From: Motacilla alba alba | Taxonomy: Eukaryota; Chordata; Aves; Passeriformes; Motacillidae | Direction of reading: 5' to 3' | DNA: 64,000 nucleotides | Assembly: GCF_015832195.1 (NCBI RefSeq) | Contig: NC_052046.1 | Location: 34,252,911-34,316,910, forward strand | Translations under genes and position numbers: made by a program | Part shown: positions 1 to 11,240 of the stretch, piece by piece | Numbering within the stretch: the first letter of the stretch is position 1 | How the letters are laid out: every line of letters starts with the position of its first letter | The notes under the pieces: generated by a model | Told to the model about the DNA's origin: nothing | The model's database searches: none | What the model saw: the letters and a program-made list of their open reading frames with translations, nothing else

Positions 1-3000
1 GTAAAAATGTGCTTATGGAAGTGTGATGACAGTTCTGTGTCCATAAGACATACATCTCCAAGGTACACTTGCGCATCTGTTATATATTTTGGTGTTGTTT
101 CTTCTTCAGCTTCAAGTCATTTGAGAAGGTGAGAATATATGCCCAAAAGGCCATTAAGAGAGAAAAGTTAGCAGAGGCCAGAGGCCATAAGGCGACAACA
201 TGAGTGGCTAGAGAGATTTATCATCAGGAAGAGCAAAAAATATTGTAAATACTGTAGAAGACTCTGCAGTGGAGGAAAGCAGCTCTGCTGTTCACTCTCC
301 CATTACCTCAAGGGTGAATTATGTCTTCCTTCTTAATGTGCAACCGCTACAACTCAGTAATACTAATACAATAGAGCTTATAGGTGATTTTTTTGACATG
401 CAGTAGCATACTCTCCAGTGATGACTTTTCTCATTATTGTTGGGACTGACAAAAACTAAACATAAGTCTGTATTTCCTCAGCTAAAATGGGCAGGTGCAA
501 ATAGGAGCAGAAGGGGAAGAAAACATGCAACAAATGCCACCTCTCCCAACAACCAAATGAAAGTGTTACAAGACACTGTGTGTTGCTATTGTGCAGTATT
601 TTATGATGGTTATACAAACTCTTAAGTTTTACTAACAAAGTTTGCTTCTAGGGCTTACAGCATTCAATATTTTGTGACTCTTAGGCCTGCATGACCTCTT
701 CTTTTCATGCAAATGAGAGACTCTTTAGTGCCTGAGTTAGTTGTTTCCTGCTTTCTGCTTTGAAGATAGCAATTACATGAAGAGCGACAACCAGTACTAT
801 GCTGTAAAGTTCATCTGAAGCAAACAGAAAGAAGACCTTTGTCTCCAGAGCTTAAGCAGAAACTGCTACGAGAAATGAAAATTTAGATCAAATGATGCAG
901 ATGAAAGGGATTCAAAAAGAAAGAGAGCATGACAACAAAAACTCCCAGCAAAATGACACTCCAGATGCATGGAATGTTTTACAATGTAAAGAATGGAAAG
1001 TTCAGTAGACATTACTAACCAAAAAACACGCTTTGAAGGTGGCTGGGCAGCATGCTGAAACAGTGCTAAAAAGCCATATTCCTCCATCAGGAAAATTAGT
1101 GTGTAGGACCCACACAGGACCTCAAAAGGCTTGGCATATCATTACATCAAACTAGATGCTAGTTAAAGATAAAATTGAACTTGTGTACAAAATAGGTAGC
1201 TGCCCTAGGACAAAGAATTGGTCTACCCACAGGCAGCTATGACATCTTTTGTCCCACCTGAAGCCTTTTTCCTTGCCTTAGCAGTAAGCAAGGTTTCTGT
1301 GGCTCCAACATATCATGCTTACACTGAAAATGTTTCATCCATCTGAGCAGGACTATGATAAATGCTGTCGGTACTGTACAAAATAACCATACTGTGCTAA
1401 AGAGTAAGATCCTCTAGGGTAGTGTATAAAGGAGTCAGCTGTTGTTCAGTCTTCTTCATGCTAAATAAATGCAGCATGTCAAAATAAGCTCCCCCACTGC
1501 ATGGACAGAGAAAAAAATTTAGGAACAATATTCAAACATTTAATTTTATAGGCAATAAAACCAGAAAAAAAATAGATGCATTTTGGCAACTTACAGGCTA
1601 AATTTACATTCCAAGGTGTTCACAAAAAGCCAATACTACTTGAAGACAGCTTATGTACTCTAGCTGCCAAAAGGAAACCCCAAAACTTTTCTACAAATTT
1701 TATTTGCAGATATGGGAATTTAAAATCAAGTACAGGTTAAGAACAGCCACCAGTTGTACCACAGCTGCTTCGAAGTCTTAATGCATACCACATGGCCAGT
1801 AAATCTGAAAAGAAATTGGCATCTCTTTTATGTCGCATTCACTTTCCCCTTCTCATGTTTGGCAGAGCTTCTCTCATGGAAAGCAAGCCATAATACTCTA
1901 TTCTCGTGAAGAAGCTGAAAATATTAACATCAGCCTTCTCCTTCATCAGTTAAGACAAAGCAGCAGAGAACACTCAGTACTGCTAACTGGGAGATGCAAA
2001 GCAGAGACTAACTCAACCAGCAGAGTGAGTGCATTCCTGTGATATTTATAGGAACAATGAGAGGAAGAATTTTCGTCTATAAGTTAAAAGCTCCTTTTAA
2101 CACATGCTTTCTAGGTTCTGGACATGATTCTTTACTAACATAAAATAGTCTTCAGAACTGGATAGACTGCACCCCACTGCAGATTTCAGGTATTTTCAGG
2201 GAAACTATATACTCAGAGAACAAAACTATGAAATTATTGCTATCTTTGTACAAAATACTAGCAGGTAGCACAGTGACTAAATTCAATGTGTTCTCACAAA
2301 TTTGATCTAAAGTGTTTCAATTATGGATAATAATTTTGGAAAAAAATATAGCTTAACTATTATACCAAGGCCTGCAAGACCATCTTTCTACTTTTATAAG
2401 CTATGAAACACACAGATGGCAATAGTCTTCAGGAAACTAAATAGTAGTTTTGCTATAATGAAGTGTTAGAGGAGGTCATGTTGAGAAAAAACACTTTAGA
2501 TAAGCCAGCAGCAGTTCCAATGGTTACTGAGGGAACCTGGCAACCAGATGTGTGAAGTTACAGAGCCTCAAAGGACTAGTTGGTTTGAGAAGAAAGAATG
2601 GGATTAGTACAAGAATTGAACACGTGGTCTTTGTAGAACAAAAAATAATTTTATCTTTGAAAAAAAAAAGCATATTATGACAATCACAGGGTTTGTCTAA
2701 TATATATAAAAAAGAAAATTCCTGACCACCTTTAAGCCTATGTGAGACATAATGGAGATACAAGAGCAGTGAAAAATGGCTGTGGTTTATTGTCAACACT
2801 GAACAACAAAAAGTTACATTCTTTCCAAAGTAGGGAGGAAAAGGAAATAATCTCAGTCTTGGCTATCAACAAGATTGATGAAAATGTATTTATGATCAGA
2901 ATTCTAGCGTATCATGCATCTACTTCATATTGTGTATACATCCAAAAAACTTAAAAATATTTCACCAAAGTCAAACAAGACTGGGACTTTGAAGGGCTTT

Positions 3001-5864
3001 TTACTATGTCAACAAATTCTCTCAACCAAGAACTGTTAAAATTTTTCTCCTCATTCATAGACTGGACCACAAGGTAAGGTCTTTCCCTACCCCCTTGTAG
3101 TTCCTTCTGGTGCCAGTCAGCAAGTTAGCATTAAAGTCATAATAAAACCAAAAATTTTTTACAAAAAAATAGAGAACATTGACACATATCGATTGTGCAG
3201 TCATATTAAAGAAGTAATCATCAAAGGTGAAGAGATGACTCTCTTTTGCTATGTTTTTAACTTGTGCCTCTGTGAAGATTTCATGGATTCCAGTAACATA
3301 TCCACTACTGCTTCAAATTTAAGGTGACTTTTTGTGATGGAACACTTTACTGGGAAAAGATGTGCTGGAGAAGCTATGAACCAAAACTTCTCAGAGCAGC
3401 TTACATTACGAAATTGCTGCCACGTCTGCATCTCATGGTGCCACTGCTTTTTCATGGCATGTTCAGCTAAAACAGCATGGATTTTCTAAATTTAAGTTTT
3501 ATGATAGTGGTTGGTGTTCTAGGTGAACCTGATTTCTGAGGATCAAAACCACTAAAGTTTCATAGGGGAAAAAAAAAAAAGTTAAGTATTTGACAAGAAA
3601 ATACAAAGCAAAATGACTATTTTTTTTTCAAGGGACTGGGCTGTTCATCCCCTCACAACTTAAGTTTTCCTAATTTTAGGTACTGTTCCATCTTACTCTG
3701 CTAAATAAAGTACGAAAAGCAAGTCTGCAGCATATATTTTGACATGATGATATTTACTCATTAGGAAATTTCTATTTCAATTTGAAAAAGTAAGCTAGAA
3801 AGTAATTGCTGACAAAGTTTGATTTAGTCAACAACTAAATGGAGAAGAAACAGTGTGAGTTTTTCAGAGCTATTTTAAACAGCATTGACAACATGATCTC
3901 ACTGACATCAAATCATATTTCCTAGAGAATATTCTGAAATTAGGATTTCATCCAGACTTTTAATATTTCTCAAGGTTAGGAACCTGTTCCTTGCAGTTCA
4001 TCACTTGGGATGTGTGACTACTCATTTTCAAAGAAACAGTTTATCTTCTTACAGACATCTATACATGCCTGCTGTTTGTTTAGTTGTTTAAATGTAGTCA
4101 TCCTTGGATGACTGCTTGGGACTCTCCGCTGGGCTCACAGTAAGTGGAATCTAATTGAAACCAAATGATTGGCAATTGATTCTGTGTAACCCAAAGCCAT
4201 TTGTTCAGTTCTGGCTGACACAGGGTAACTGCCTTTCTTCCTCATGTGGAGCGAAGAGGGTGGGGGCAGGAGATAGAGAAGGATGAAGTCACAACCTTCT
4301 GGGCTTCCTCAAAGTGTGAGAATACCATTTTCATCGAACACCTTATGTTTGAAATAGAAGGCAGTAACCACAGGGAAAACAAGCCCTCTGTATAATCTCT
4401 GTGCTGCTTCCATGAAGATTGACTGTGACTTAAAATAGCTGGAGGTTATTAACCCTGTAAATCTTTCTGAAAGAGATTTCAGTTGCATTCAGAAAAATCA
4501 GCTATCATGTATCTGACATAAATTACAGACTTTTGGGTTATGTTTGAATAATTAAATCATTTATTTTACCCCAAATGATAAATCTGACCTTACAACCCAC
4601 AAGTCCCCCTCCCCGCCCACCACAGGAAAATATTCAATAATTTGAAAAAGTCCCTCTAGCCCCTCAGTTCAACAAACTGATTTTTCTCTTGGAATATTTT
4701 AAAGTTAATTGAACATTTTTAATCTGTTTGTAAGAGTGAATCATTGTGCGGAGAACATTATGGATAAATAAAAATTCATCTACCTTATTTGTAAGAGTTG
4801 GAAAAACATTATGACTTTTCATTATAAAAGTACTTCTGATTTTTGCCAAGACCTTAACCTGATGATACTTAAGTATGAAATTAACCCCACACCTGTACAT
4901 TTGTTGCCTACATTATTACTCTCATATGCATGCATATGAGAGTACTGTTACTTTAGTGCAAAAAATAACTAGATGATGTCCTGGAGCCTGTGAGATTAGA
5001 GGGGTATAAAAATTCCTCCAGACGTGAGATCCTAAGATTCTCCAAATTACATTTTCCACCCATGCCATATTTTCCCTTGGCATTTTGCTTTTCTCCCCTG
5101 GAAAAAATTGGAGGGAAAAAATAGACATCTAAAGGTGTTATGATGAGCATAAGGGATACAGAAAAATAAAGGTCTAATTCACTGCAGACTCTCCCTCTTT
5201 ATTTTTTCAGATTCAACTAGACTAACTGCAACATATAGTGTCTAGCTGTACTTTAAGTCCCAAAAAAGTAATTTTCTAACATTTTTTTGTACTTTAAAAG
5301 TCATGTAATCCATATGAAGAAGGATTTTAGGATTATGACTCAGAATCTTATGAAACAATCAAAACTGTAGGAGTACTGAAACATCATTTGGACTAATACA
5401 ATCAAGTTGCTTACATATTCTGTTTTATCTGCTGGTAAACAATAGATGGAGCATATCTTGGAGCTGCCCTTATAAAGATTTCTACACTTTTAATGCAAAC
5501 CTAATTTACAAGAAACCTGAAATGTAATTTGATGATTGGCTGAGGTGGTGCAAAACTCACCACAAATGTTTCAGAGGAACAAACATTTGGAAAATATTGT
5601 CTAAACTCATTGCATTTTATTGGACTCTTCAGAAATTACTTTTTGATACATGCAGATCTTATTTCCTATTTCAAAGTTTTTTTTAAAGAAGAAACTTGGA
5701 ATGAAATCAGTATAGAGAAATGCATATAACAAGAGCTCATGCTCAATGAGTTTGTATGCAGAGAATTGTTCACAAGAAAGGTGGTTGCCAAAATTCAAAG
5801 TATAAACAGCAAATATAAAGCACCACTTCTTTATTGTGTGTGAGTCTTCACACCACTGAGCAGG
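1..5864. other. Unique A+T-rich non-coding DNA, no gene recognised
   Basis: I see no exon, RNA gene or recognisable mobile element in this stretch. Open frames are all under 92 codons and none resembles a known family. Short A and T runs occur (for example near 2659 and 3569). The one striking structure is the perfect palindrome at 4917-4944, listed separately. The stretch at about 4080-4260 is somewhat less A+T-rich and has a mixed, non-repetitive texture, which might mark a conserved element, but nothing in the sequence proves this. Confidence 0.7.
4917..4944. repeat. Perfect 28-bp palindrome
   Basis: The 14-base half site TACTCTCATATGCA is followed at once by its exact reverse complement, with no spacer. 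It contains two CATATG E-box-type hexamers around a central ATGCATGCAT-like core, which resembles overlapping POU/octamer half sites. Outside the perfect part the flanks show only weak inverted similarity. As a chance event a perfect 14-base half-site match is expected about 0.0002 times in 64 kb at equal base frequencies, and somewhat more in A+T-rich DNA. Its role is unknown; it could be a transcription-factor dimer site or the remnant of a fold-back event. Confidence 0.9.
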
Positions 5865-5917
5865 GAAAAAACAAACAAACAAACAAACAAAACAAAAACA
5901 ACAAAACCCCCAAACAA
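5865..5917 (+). repeat. (AAAC)n simple repeat
   Basis: Tandem AAAC units (about six, with later degenerate AAAAC/AAC units) run into a short CCCC. This is an ordinary A-rich microsatellite. Its antisense gives a phenylalanine/cysteine/valine-rich frame that should not be taken for a membrane protein. Confidence 0.85.
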
Positions 5918-7189
5918 TCAGAGATAAAACTGAATTATACACATTTTCCCTCAGTATAAATACAGAATTTTAAAGATGTGACCCGTCTTTACAAGATGAG
6001 TGCTGACGAGTCATCAGCTGTGTAAACACTAGCTCTAACACTTTTCTTGGACCCCCAAACTTCTTGTTTCTTGTCTATGCTTGAAAGCATAGAGAAGACT
6101 CAAATGCCTGGATGAGGTTTTTTGGTTTTCTAAATACAAAGCAGAGATAAGTCTAAGCTGCAGGTCTTGTATTAAATAATTAATACTAGTATTTTGGGCT
6201 TCTGCAGAACTCAGCTCTCTTAACTGCATGCAAATTTGTTTCATTTTCCACCATGCTAGAGTTAACTGTGAAATCTATCACACAGCAAAAATGTGGAAAA
6301 CATAGATGAAAAACAATGGAGGACTTGATGTGTAGCAGAAGTAATCACTGTGAATTATCAGAGTGGATAACGCTTCAAAAATCCGTAAAGGAAAAATGTT
6401 ACTCTTTTAAAGTGTCATATTACAACAATGTTTTGCTGAAAACTGTTGTCTGCATCCAATTTAGGAAGGCATCTGCTCATGTTTGCTTAAAACAAAAGGG
6501 TGGTTGACTTAATGAATTATTTACAGGCGTGCAATATGGCAACAGTATCATTATGAACTCTCTCCTAAGATCTCCTCTGGCTACTCCTGGCAGGGTGTCA
6601 ATTTGCTTGTTTTTATGGTAGGTGCAAGGAATTATGGAGCTATTCTCTGAAATGAGATTCTGCTATTCTATTCACTAAATGTTAACAAAGTCAGTGAACA
6701 AACTACACTACTACATTGCTCAGAAAACATTTATTTCTTAATAAAAGAACAGTGTTCACAAGCTTAAACAAAAATTTTAAACAAAAATTTTCTAAGTAAG
6801 TGTGCAGAGATTTACCATAAACAGGTAGTTTACTAAAACAACCAAATTCAGAAAGTAACATCAGCTTATGTATATCTTTTAAGAGGAACCTTTTAAACAC
6901 AAGGTTTATTTTTTGTGCATTTTCCGTATTTTGCATCAGCATAATGATGGCCTACCTGGAAGCAACACCAGCATTACATAATTACAGAACAACTATTTGG
7001 CAGCAAGAATTCAGAATTATGAGGTTTTCTTCTGAAAGACTATGTATGCAACTTTCAAAGCACTTGGGCAACTGAAACTTCAAGACCTCCTTCTAGAGAG
7101 GCCACAGTGCCACTCAATTTCAAGGAATAAGTTAGGGAAAAAAGGGCTAATGAAAGTAACCCATACTTCCATTAATCTACCAAAGAGTT
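5918..7189. other. Non-coding DNA, nothing recognised
   Basis: No coding, RNA or mobile-element signal is visible. The only repeat seen is a two-copy 13-base tandem duplication (unit TAAACAAAAATTT) at 6765-6790. Confidence 0.65.
6765..6790. repeat. Two-copy 13-bp tandem duplication
   Basis: The unit TAAACAAAAATTT is present twice, head to tail, with no mismatch. It is probably a replication-slippage product of little age. Confidence 0.8.
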
Positions 7190-7690
7190 ACCAACAGAGC
7201 ACTGCAAAAACAGAAAAGAATCAAGTGGGGATTCCCCAAAGCTCTGCTCCCAATCTCATACTATTTCAGTCACTAATGACCTAGATAATGGAGTAGAGCA
7301 TAATTAGTACATTTGAAGATGATACCAGGCTAAAAGCAGTGGCAAGTGCTGGAGGGCAACTTTAGAATACAAAATTATTCTGACAAACTGGATATATAGC
7401 CAGGGGAAAAAAAAGGAAAAAAAAAAAAAAAGAAGGATTACAGAATATTATTCTTGATGAGAACAGTCACTCAAATGTGGGACAGTGAACAACTGCTCAG
7501 TGGCAGTACTGCAAAGATAGGCAGGTTCTGCTTAAACATAAGCAGAACATGAATCCATGGTGTTCTGTCACTGCAAGGAAAACAAAAATTATCAGGATGC
7601 ACAAACTATATGGATAACTACACAGAACAGATATAACACCACTCCTTAGGGCTGTCACTCTCTTAGCTCTGCTTACCTCACTCCAAGGAG
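7190..7690 (+). mobile_element. Old CR1 LINE fragment (reverse transcriptase region)
   Basis: A degraded, sense-strand piece of CR1 ORF2. Around 7228-7350 the conceptual reading follows the well-known CR1 reverse-transcriptase block: a glycine-x-proline-glutamine-like start, then LILF, then an asparagine/aspartate-rich DLDNG-like stretch. The catalytic neighbourhood is visible as a phenylalanine-glutamate-aspartate-aspartate version of the FADD motif near 7308-7322, followed by T-x-L-K. Stops and frame changes interrupt the reading, and an A-rich tract at 7407-7436 lies inside the copy. Weak similarity to the later CR1 ORF2 nucleotide sequence continues to roughly 7690 (for example the segment around 7550-7610). 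The fragment is truncated at both ends and non-functional. It looks much older than the other CR1 copies here. Boundaries are approximate. Confidence 0.75.
7407..7436 (+). repeat. A-rich tract inside old CR1
   Basis: An almost pure A run interrupted by GG. It sits inside the degraded CR1 fragment, not at its end, so it is a secondary expansion rather than a retroposon tail. Confidence 0.85.
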
Positions 7691-10364
7691 AGACATTTCT
7701 CTAATCTGCCTCCAACTGGTCAGCAAAAGAAGCCTAAAAAACATGGCTCACAAAGAATAAACTAATTGTACTGCTTTGTCTTGAGAAGCAAAAGAAAGAG
7801 AGAAGGAGAAAGGAAAAAGGGATTTTTTGAAAAAAAATCTTCAAACCTTTGCATACTGAAGTAGTTTTCATGTACATAAATAATCTAATTTAAAATTAAT
7901 ATTCAATTCATTCAAGATCTTTCAACAATTTCTATGGCAATACTTAATTTATATTTTATTAGATAAGAAATAAGCAAGCTTTATAACAGGTATATAATTG
8001 AGCTTCTTAGGCACTCATTTGAGGGGACAACAGGCCAGAGGCTGTCAGAACTGAGTGCATATGTTGTACATAATACATTGTACATAGAAATTAAATACTG
8101 ACTATCAAAAAGTTATTTTGCTCATTTCAACTCATGGCAACTCTGTTTGCTCAGAACATGTAATACAGTGGTATGACCCAGGAGACACTCCATCATTTTT
8201 CCTAAATAGTTTCTTTCCCCAACCTCATAGGAGAAAAGGAAAATGCAGAAAAAGAAAAGAAAAAAAAATAGGGCAGGAGGGAGACTAAAAGGAGTTTCAT
8301 CTCTTTCATAAGGCCTGTAGATCATGGAAGCCATATTATTTTCAAGTGCACCTGTTTGTAGTTGGTTTAATAAACATAAAAGTTTTACAAATTACCTATG
8401 TGTGTTCAGGTGGGGTGATAAATGGATGTTCCATATTAACATAGATCTCATTCATCTCATTTGGGTTCAATGTCACTTGCTTTCTGACCCAAGCAGAGTG
8501 TTTGTTTCTCTTTGTTTTAAGTCTTCTGGGAATCATAGCATTTCCAAAACAGGTCTAAAGTCACACAGAAAAGATTTCAGAGAGGCTATCAAGTTGTATA
8601 TAATTGGTTAATCTGGACAGGTTCTGGGTGACATTGTGTTCTCTGTGCTGAGATCTTTTGTCTGAAGGGAGACAAGGACACGAAAGCTGGTACTTGTGTG
8701 TGTCTGGCATCCTGAACTGCTTTCCTCTGCATTTATTACACCCCAGATATGTACTGTGAGTGAAACTGTAAGTGTGCTTTTCCTTTGGGGGAAAAAACCT
8801 GTCAACTTGACAAGTCTATGGTCAGTTTGAATAACGTATAAGTAAATGGGTATTTTCCAGAGCTGTGAGAGGGCTTTAACTCTTAAGGGAAGCCAAGATG
8901 AGAAACTGAAGCAGAATATCCTAAAACACAGGAAAAGGTGCCTGATTAGCCCTTATTATGTCTCCAAGAATTGCTCTTTAATGTTTATGTGCAGTCCTAA
9001 TGACAGGAAGTTTCTTATTCTGTTATTAAAAAAAATTTCTTCTGAAATCCCCTTAGAGGAATCTTCCCTTGATTGATTCAAAAGGCAGACGTTCCACTCC
9101 CAATATCTGCAACTTAAAGATACAGGTTTTAATTGTGCAGTATAATATGTTTATCACTGCCATTTCCCCATTATATTAAAAGAAACCTACTTGAACATAA
9201 ACATGCCAGAGGCTTTCTGCCTTCAGAAAGTAGGGAAGAGACCAGCTGCATTGTTTAGGAGTATTTCAGCACAAAGCTGGAAGGACATCAGGACAGTTAT
9301 AAACATAGCATGTAATTTAATTAATTTCCCTGCCTTATAAAGATATGTTTCCATCTAGCGTGGCTGAGAGTGTGTTTGTGGCAAGAGTAGGTTGGGCTCA
9401 ATTTATTAAGTGTGAGTTTAGTTCTTGCAGCCTTCAGCAATTCCAGACTTTCTGCTTAGCTACAGACATTGTAAGCAGTCTTCCCCTTACAACAGTGCTA
9501 AACTTGGTGTTTGAAAAATACATTGTATTTATAAAGAGAGAGGAAGAAGGACTAAAGAGAACTGTTTGAGAATAACAAATTGTATTTATAGTTAGACTGC
9601 AATCTTGTACATTCTGTACTTTTGTTGACTAAAAGACATTATTTGACTGGCCTTCCATGAGGAATTACTTGATCTGTCTTCTGACGGTGTGCTTGTCTAC
9701 GCCACCAGCGTCCCGGGATGATGGTTGTGCAGGGGCAATAAAAACATCTGTGAGTATTTGACAGGGGTAAGTGACAGGATATTAACTACTTAGTAGGTTG
9801 GTTTCATTGCTTTCACAGGGTTCAGCAAGGCTTTTCAGTCTGAGAGATGCCACAGCCAACCTACAAAGACAGCTGCATTCCCTTTGCACTCTTGGCAGTC
9901 ATCCTTCAGTGAAGGTTCTGCTCAAAGCTTCTGCAGCCTTATTTATGTGCTCACATATATGACACTCTTTTAGAGAAGAAGCTTTGAACATCCTCAGGCA
10001 CTTTGTCCAACATTGTGCTGTTTGTTAATGAATATGTTTCCAAAACTTTGTATTTTTAAACTGACAAAATAAATACATCCAATTTTCATGCGAGGCTAGA
10101 TGTAACATATCCTATGGCTCTGGACCATCTCCTGTATGTTGTCACATTAAAATACAATATCTTCTTTAGGCTGGTTTTTCCCCCCCTCCTCCACTCATCC
10201 TGTATTTTGAAATATCCTCTGGAAAAAAAAAAGGCATTTTAAGCTTGAAGAAGCTGAAAGGCCTGAAGGCTATGGAAGAAGAAAACAATAAAGTAATCTT
10301 CAATTGTGCCTGCTGCTGTCTCAGGCACTTATTCCCATGACATGCAAACTGTGGCACTAGTGCA
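7691..10364. other. Unique non-coding DNA with purine-rich tracts
   Basis: No gene recognised; frames are below 96 codons and unlike known families. Purine-rich tracts lie at about 7790-7823 and 8228-8290. Near 9683-9735 there is a local cluster of CpG (around TCTACGCCACCAGCGTCC), unusual for this CpG-poor window, which includes a GCCACCAG core like half of a CTCF site at 9701-9708. This is suggestive only. Confidence 0.6.
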
Positions 10365-11240
10365 GTTCAGAGGGCACAGGAGTTTTGGGAGAGAAGGTGG
10401 AGGCAGTGCTGGCTGCTGGTGGGAGCTGCCTGCTCCTGGCAGATGCCTCCACTGCCAGGGCTCTCAGCTCTGGGGCAAGCTGCAACTTTAGTCAGGCAAT
10501 TTCTCTTAGTCTGCTGTCTAACTTCATGTTCAGGTCAGGTTTAGGTCAAACTGAGAGAAAAAGAGGTGCAAGTGTTCATACACATGCGTAAACACAAACA
10601 AACACAAACGCAGACACAAGCACAAACACAAACAAGTTGTGCCAGTTGTGTCCCTGTACTCTATCCCAAAGATCACATCCCTCTGTTTTCACAGATTACA
10701 GGCCCCTCCCTGGCCACAGACCTTCAGGGATCTTCCTGGCCTGATAGAATTTCCCACGGCGGTGGTCCCTTGGGATTGTCCCTGTCCTGGTGTGTGTCCC
10801 ATGGCTGCTGTCCCTCAGGAGTTCCTGTCTCCCTTTGGCGCACTATGTCCCCCCAAGGGCACATCTTTAGCCCTGACAGCTGAGGCCTTTCTTAAACACA
10901 ACTTTTCAGGATCTGCCTGTGTTTCTCCAGCTGACAGTCATGGATCAGGATGGGTGTTTTTCCGTGCTGTTTCTGTCAGTGTCAGGGGTGGCTCCACATA
11001 CTTGCCATGGGTCCCCAGCCTTCTCACACATCCTGTACTGCTGTAGTCCCCAGCACTTAAACCTTGTCTCTCTAAGAATACAAGCCTTGAGGGAGCCCAT
11101 ACTGACTCACATCAGGAAAACTGGATCCCACAACAGAGCCCTGTTCTGTGTTTCCCAAGTGTCTCCTGTTTCCTGGGTGATTCTGTAACAGTGGTTGAGG
11201 GTCTTCCCAGCTGAGGTCCCTCCATGCAACAGAACTTTCC
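10365..11240. other. G+C-rich block of unknown origin
   Basis: Base composition changes sharply here: the 60 bases from 10741 are about 58% G+C by direct count, against clearly A+T-rich DNA on both sides. Three overlapping plus-strand frames stay open for 89 to 135 codons between 10566 and 11188, but this is what low stop density in C/T-rich DNA gives, and none resembles a known protein. The middle part is rich in TCCCTGTCC- and GGTCCCT-like words, hinting at a degenerate minisatellite or an old LTR. It contains an ACAAAC-type simple repeat at 10589-10635 and is followed by a TATA-like box at 11316-11323. Possible explanations are a diverged LTR, a minisatellite-derived block or a regulatory element. 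I cannot choose between them. Confidence 0.5.
10589..10635 (+). repeat. (ACAAAC)-type simple repeat
   Basis: Imperfect tandem CAAACA/ACAAAC units with G substitutions (CGCAGACACAAG in the middle). It is a degenerate microsatellite on the left side of the G+C-rich block. Confidence 0.75.

Noticed and set aside
5607..5942. 111-codon minus-strand frame with a hydrophobic segment
   Set aside because: The hydrophobic part is the antisense of the (AAAC)n repeat; the rest is unrecognised.
10566..11188. Three overlapping plus-strand frames of 89 to 135 codons
   Set aside because: All three frames being open at once reflects the C/T-rich composition of the block, not coding selection; no domain seen.
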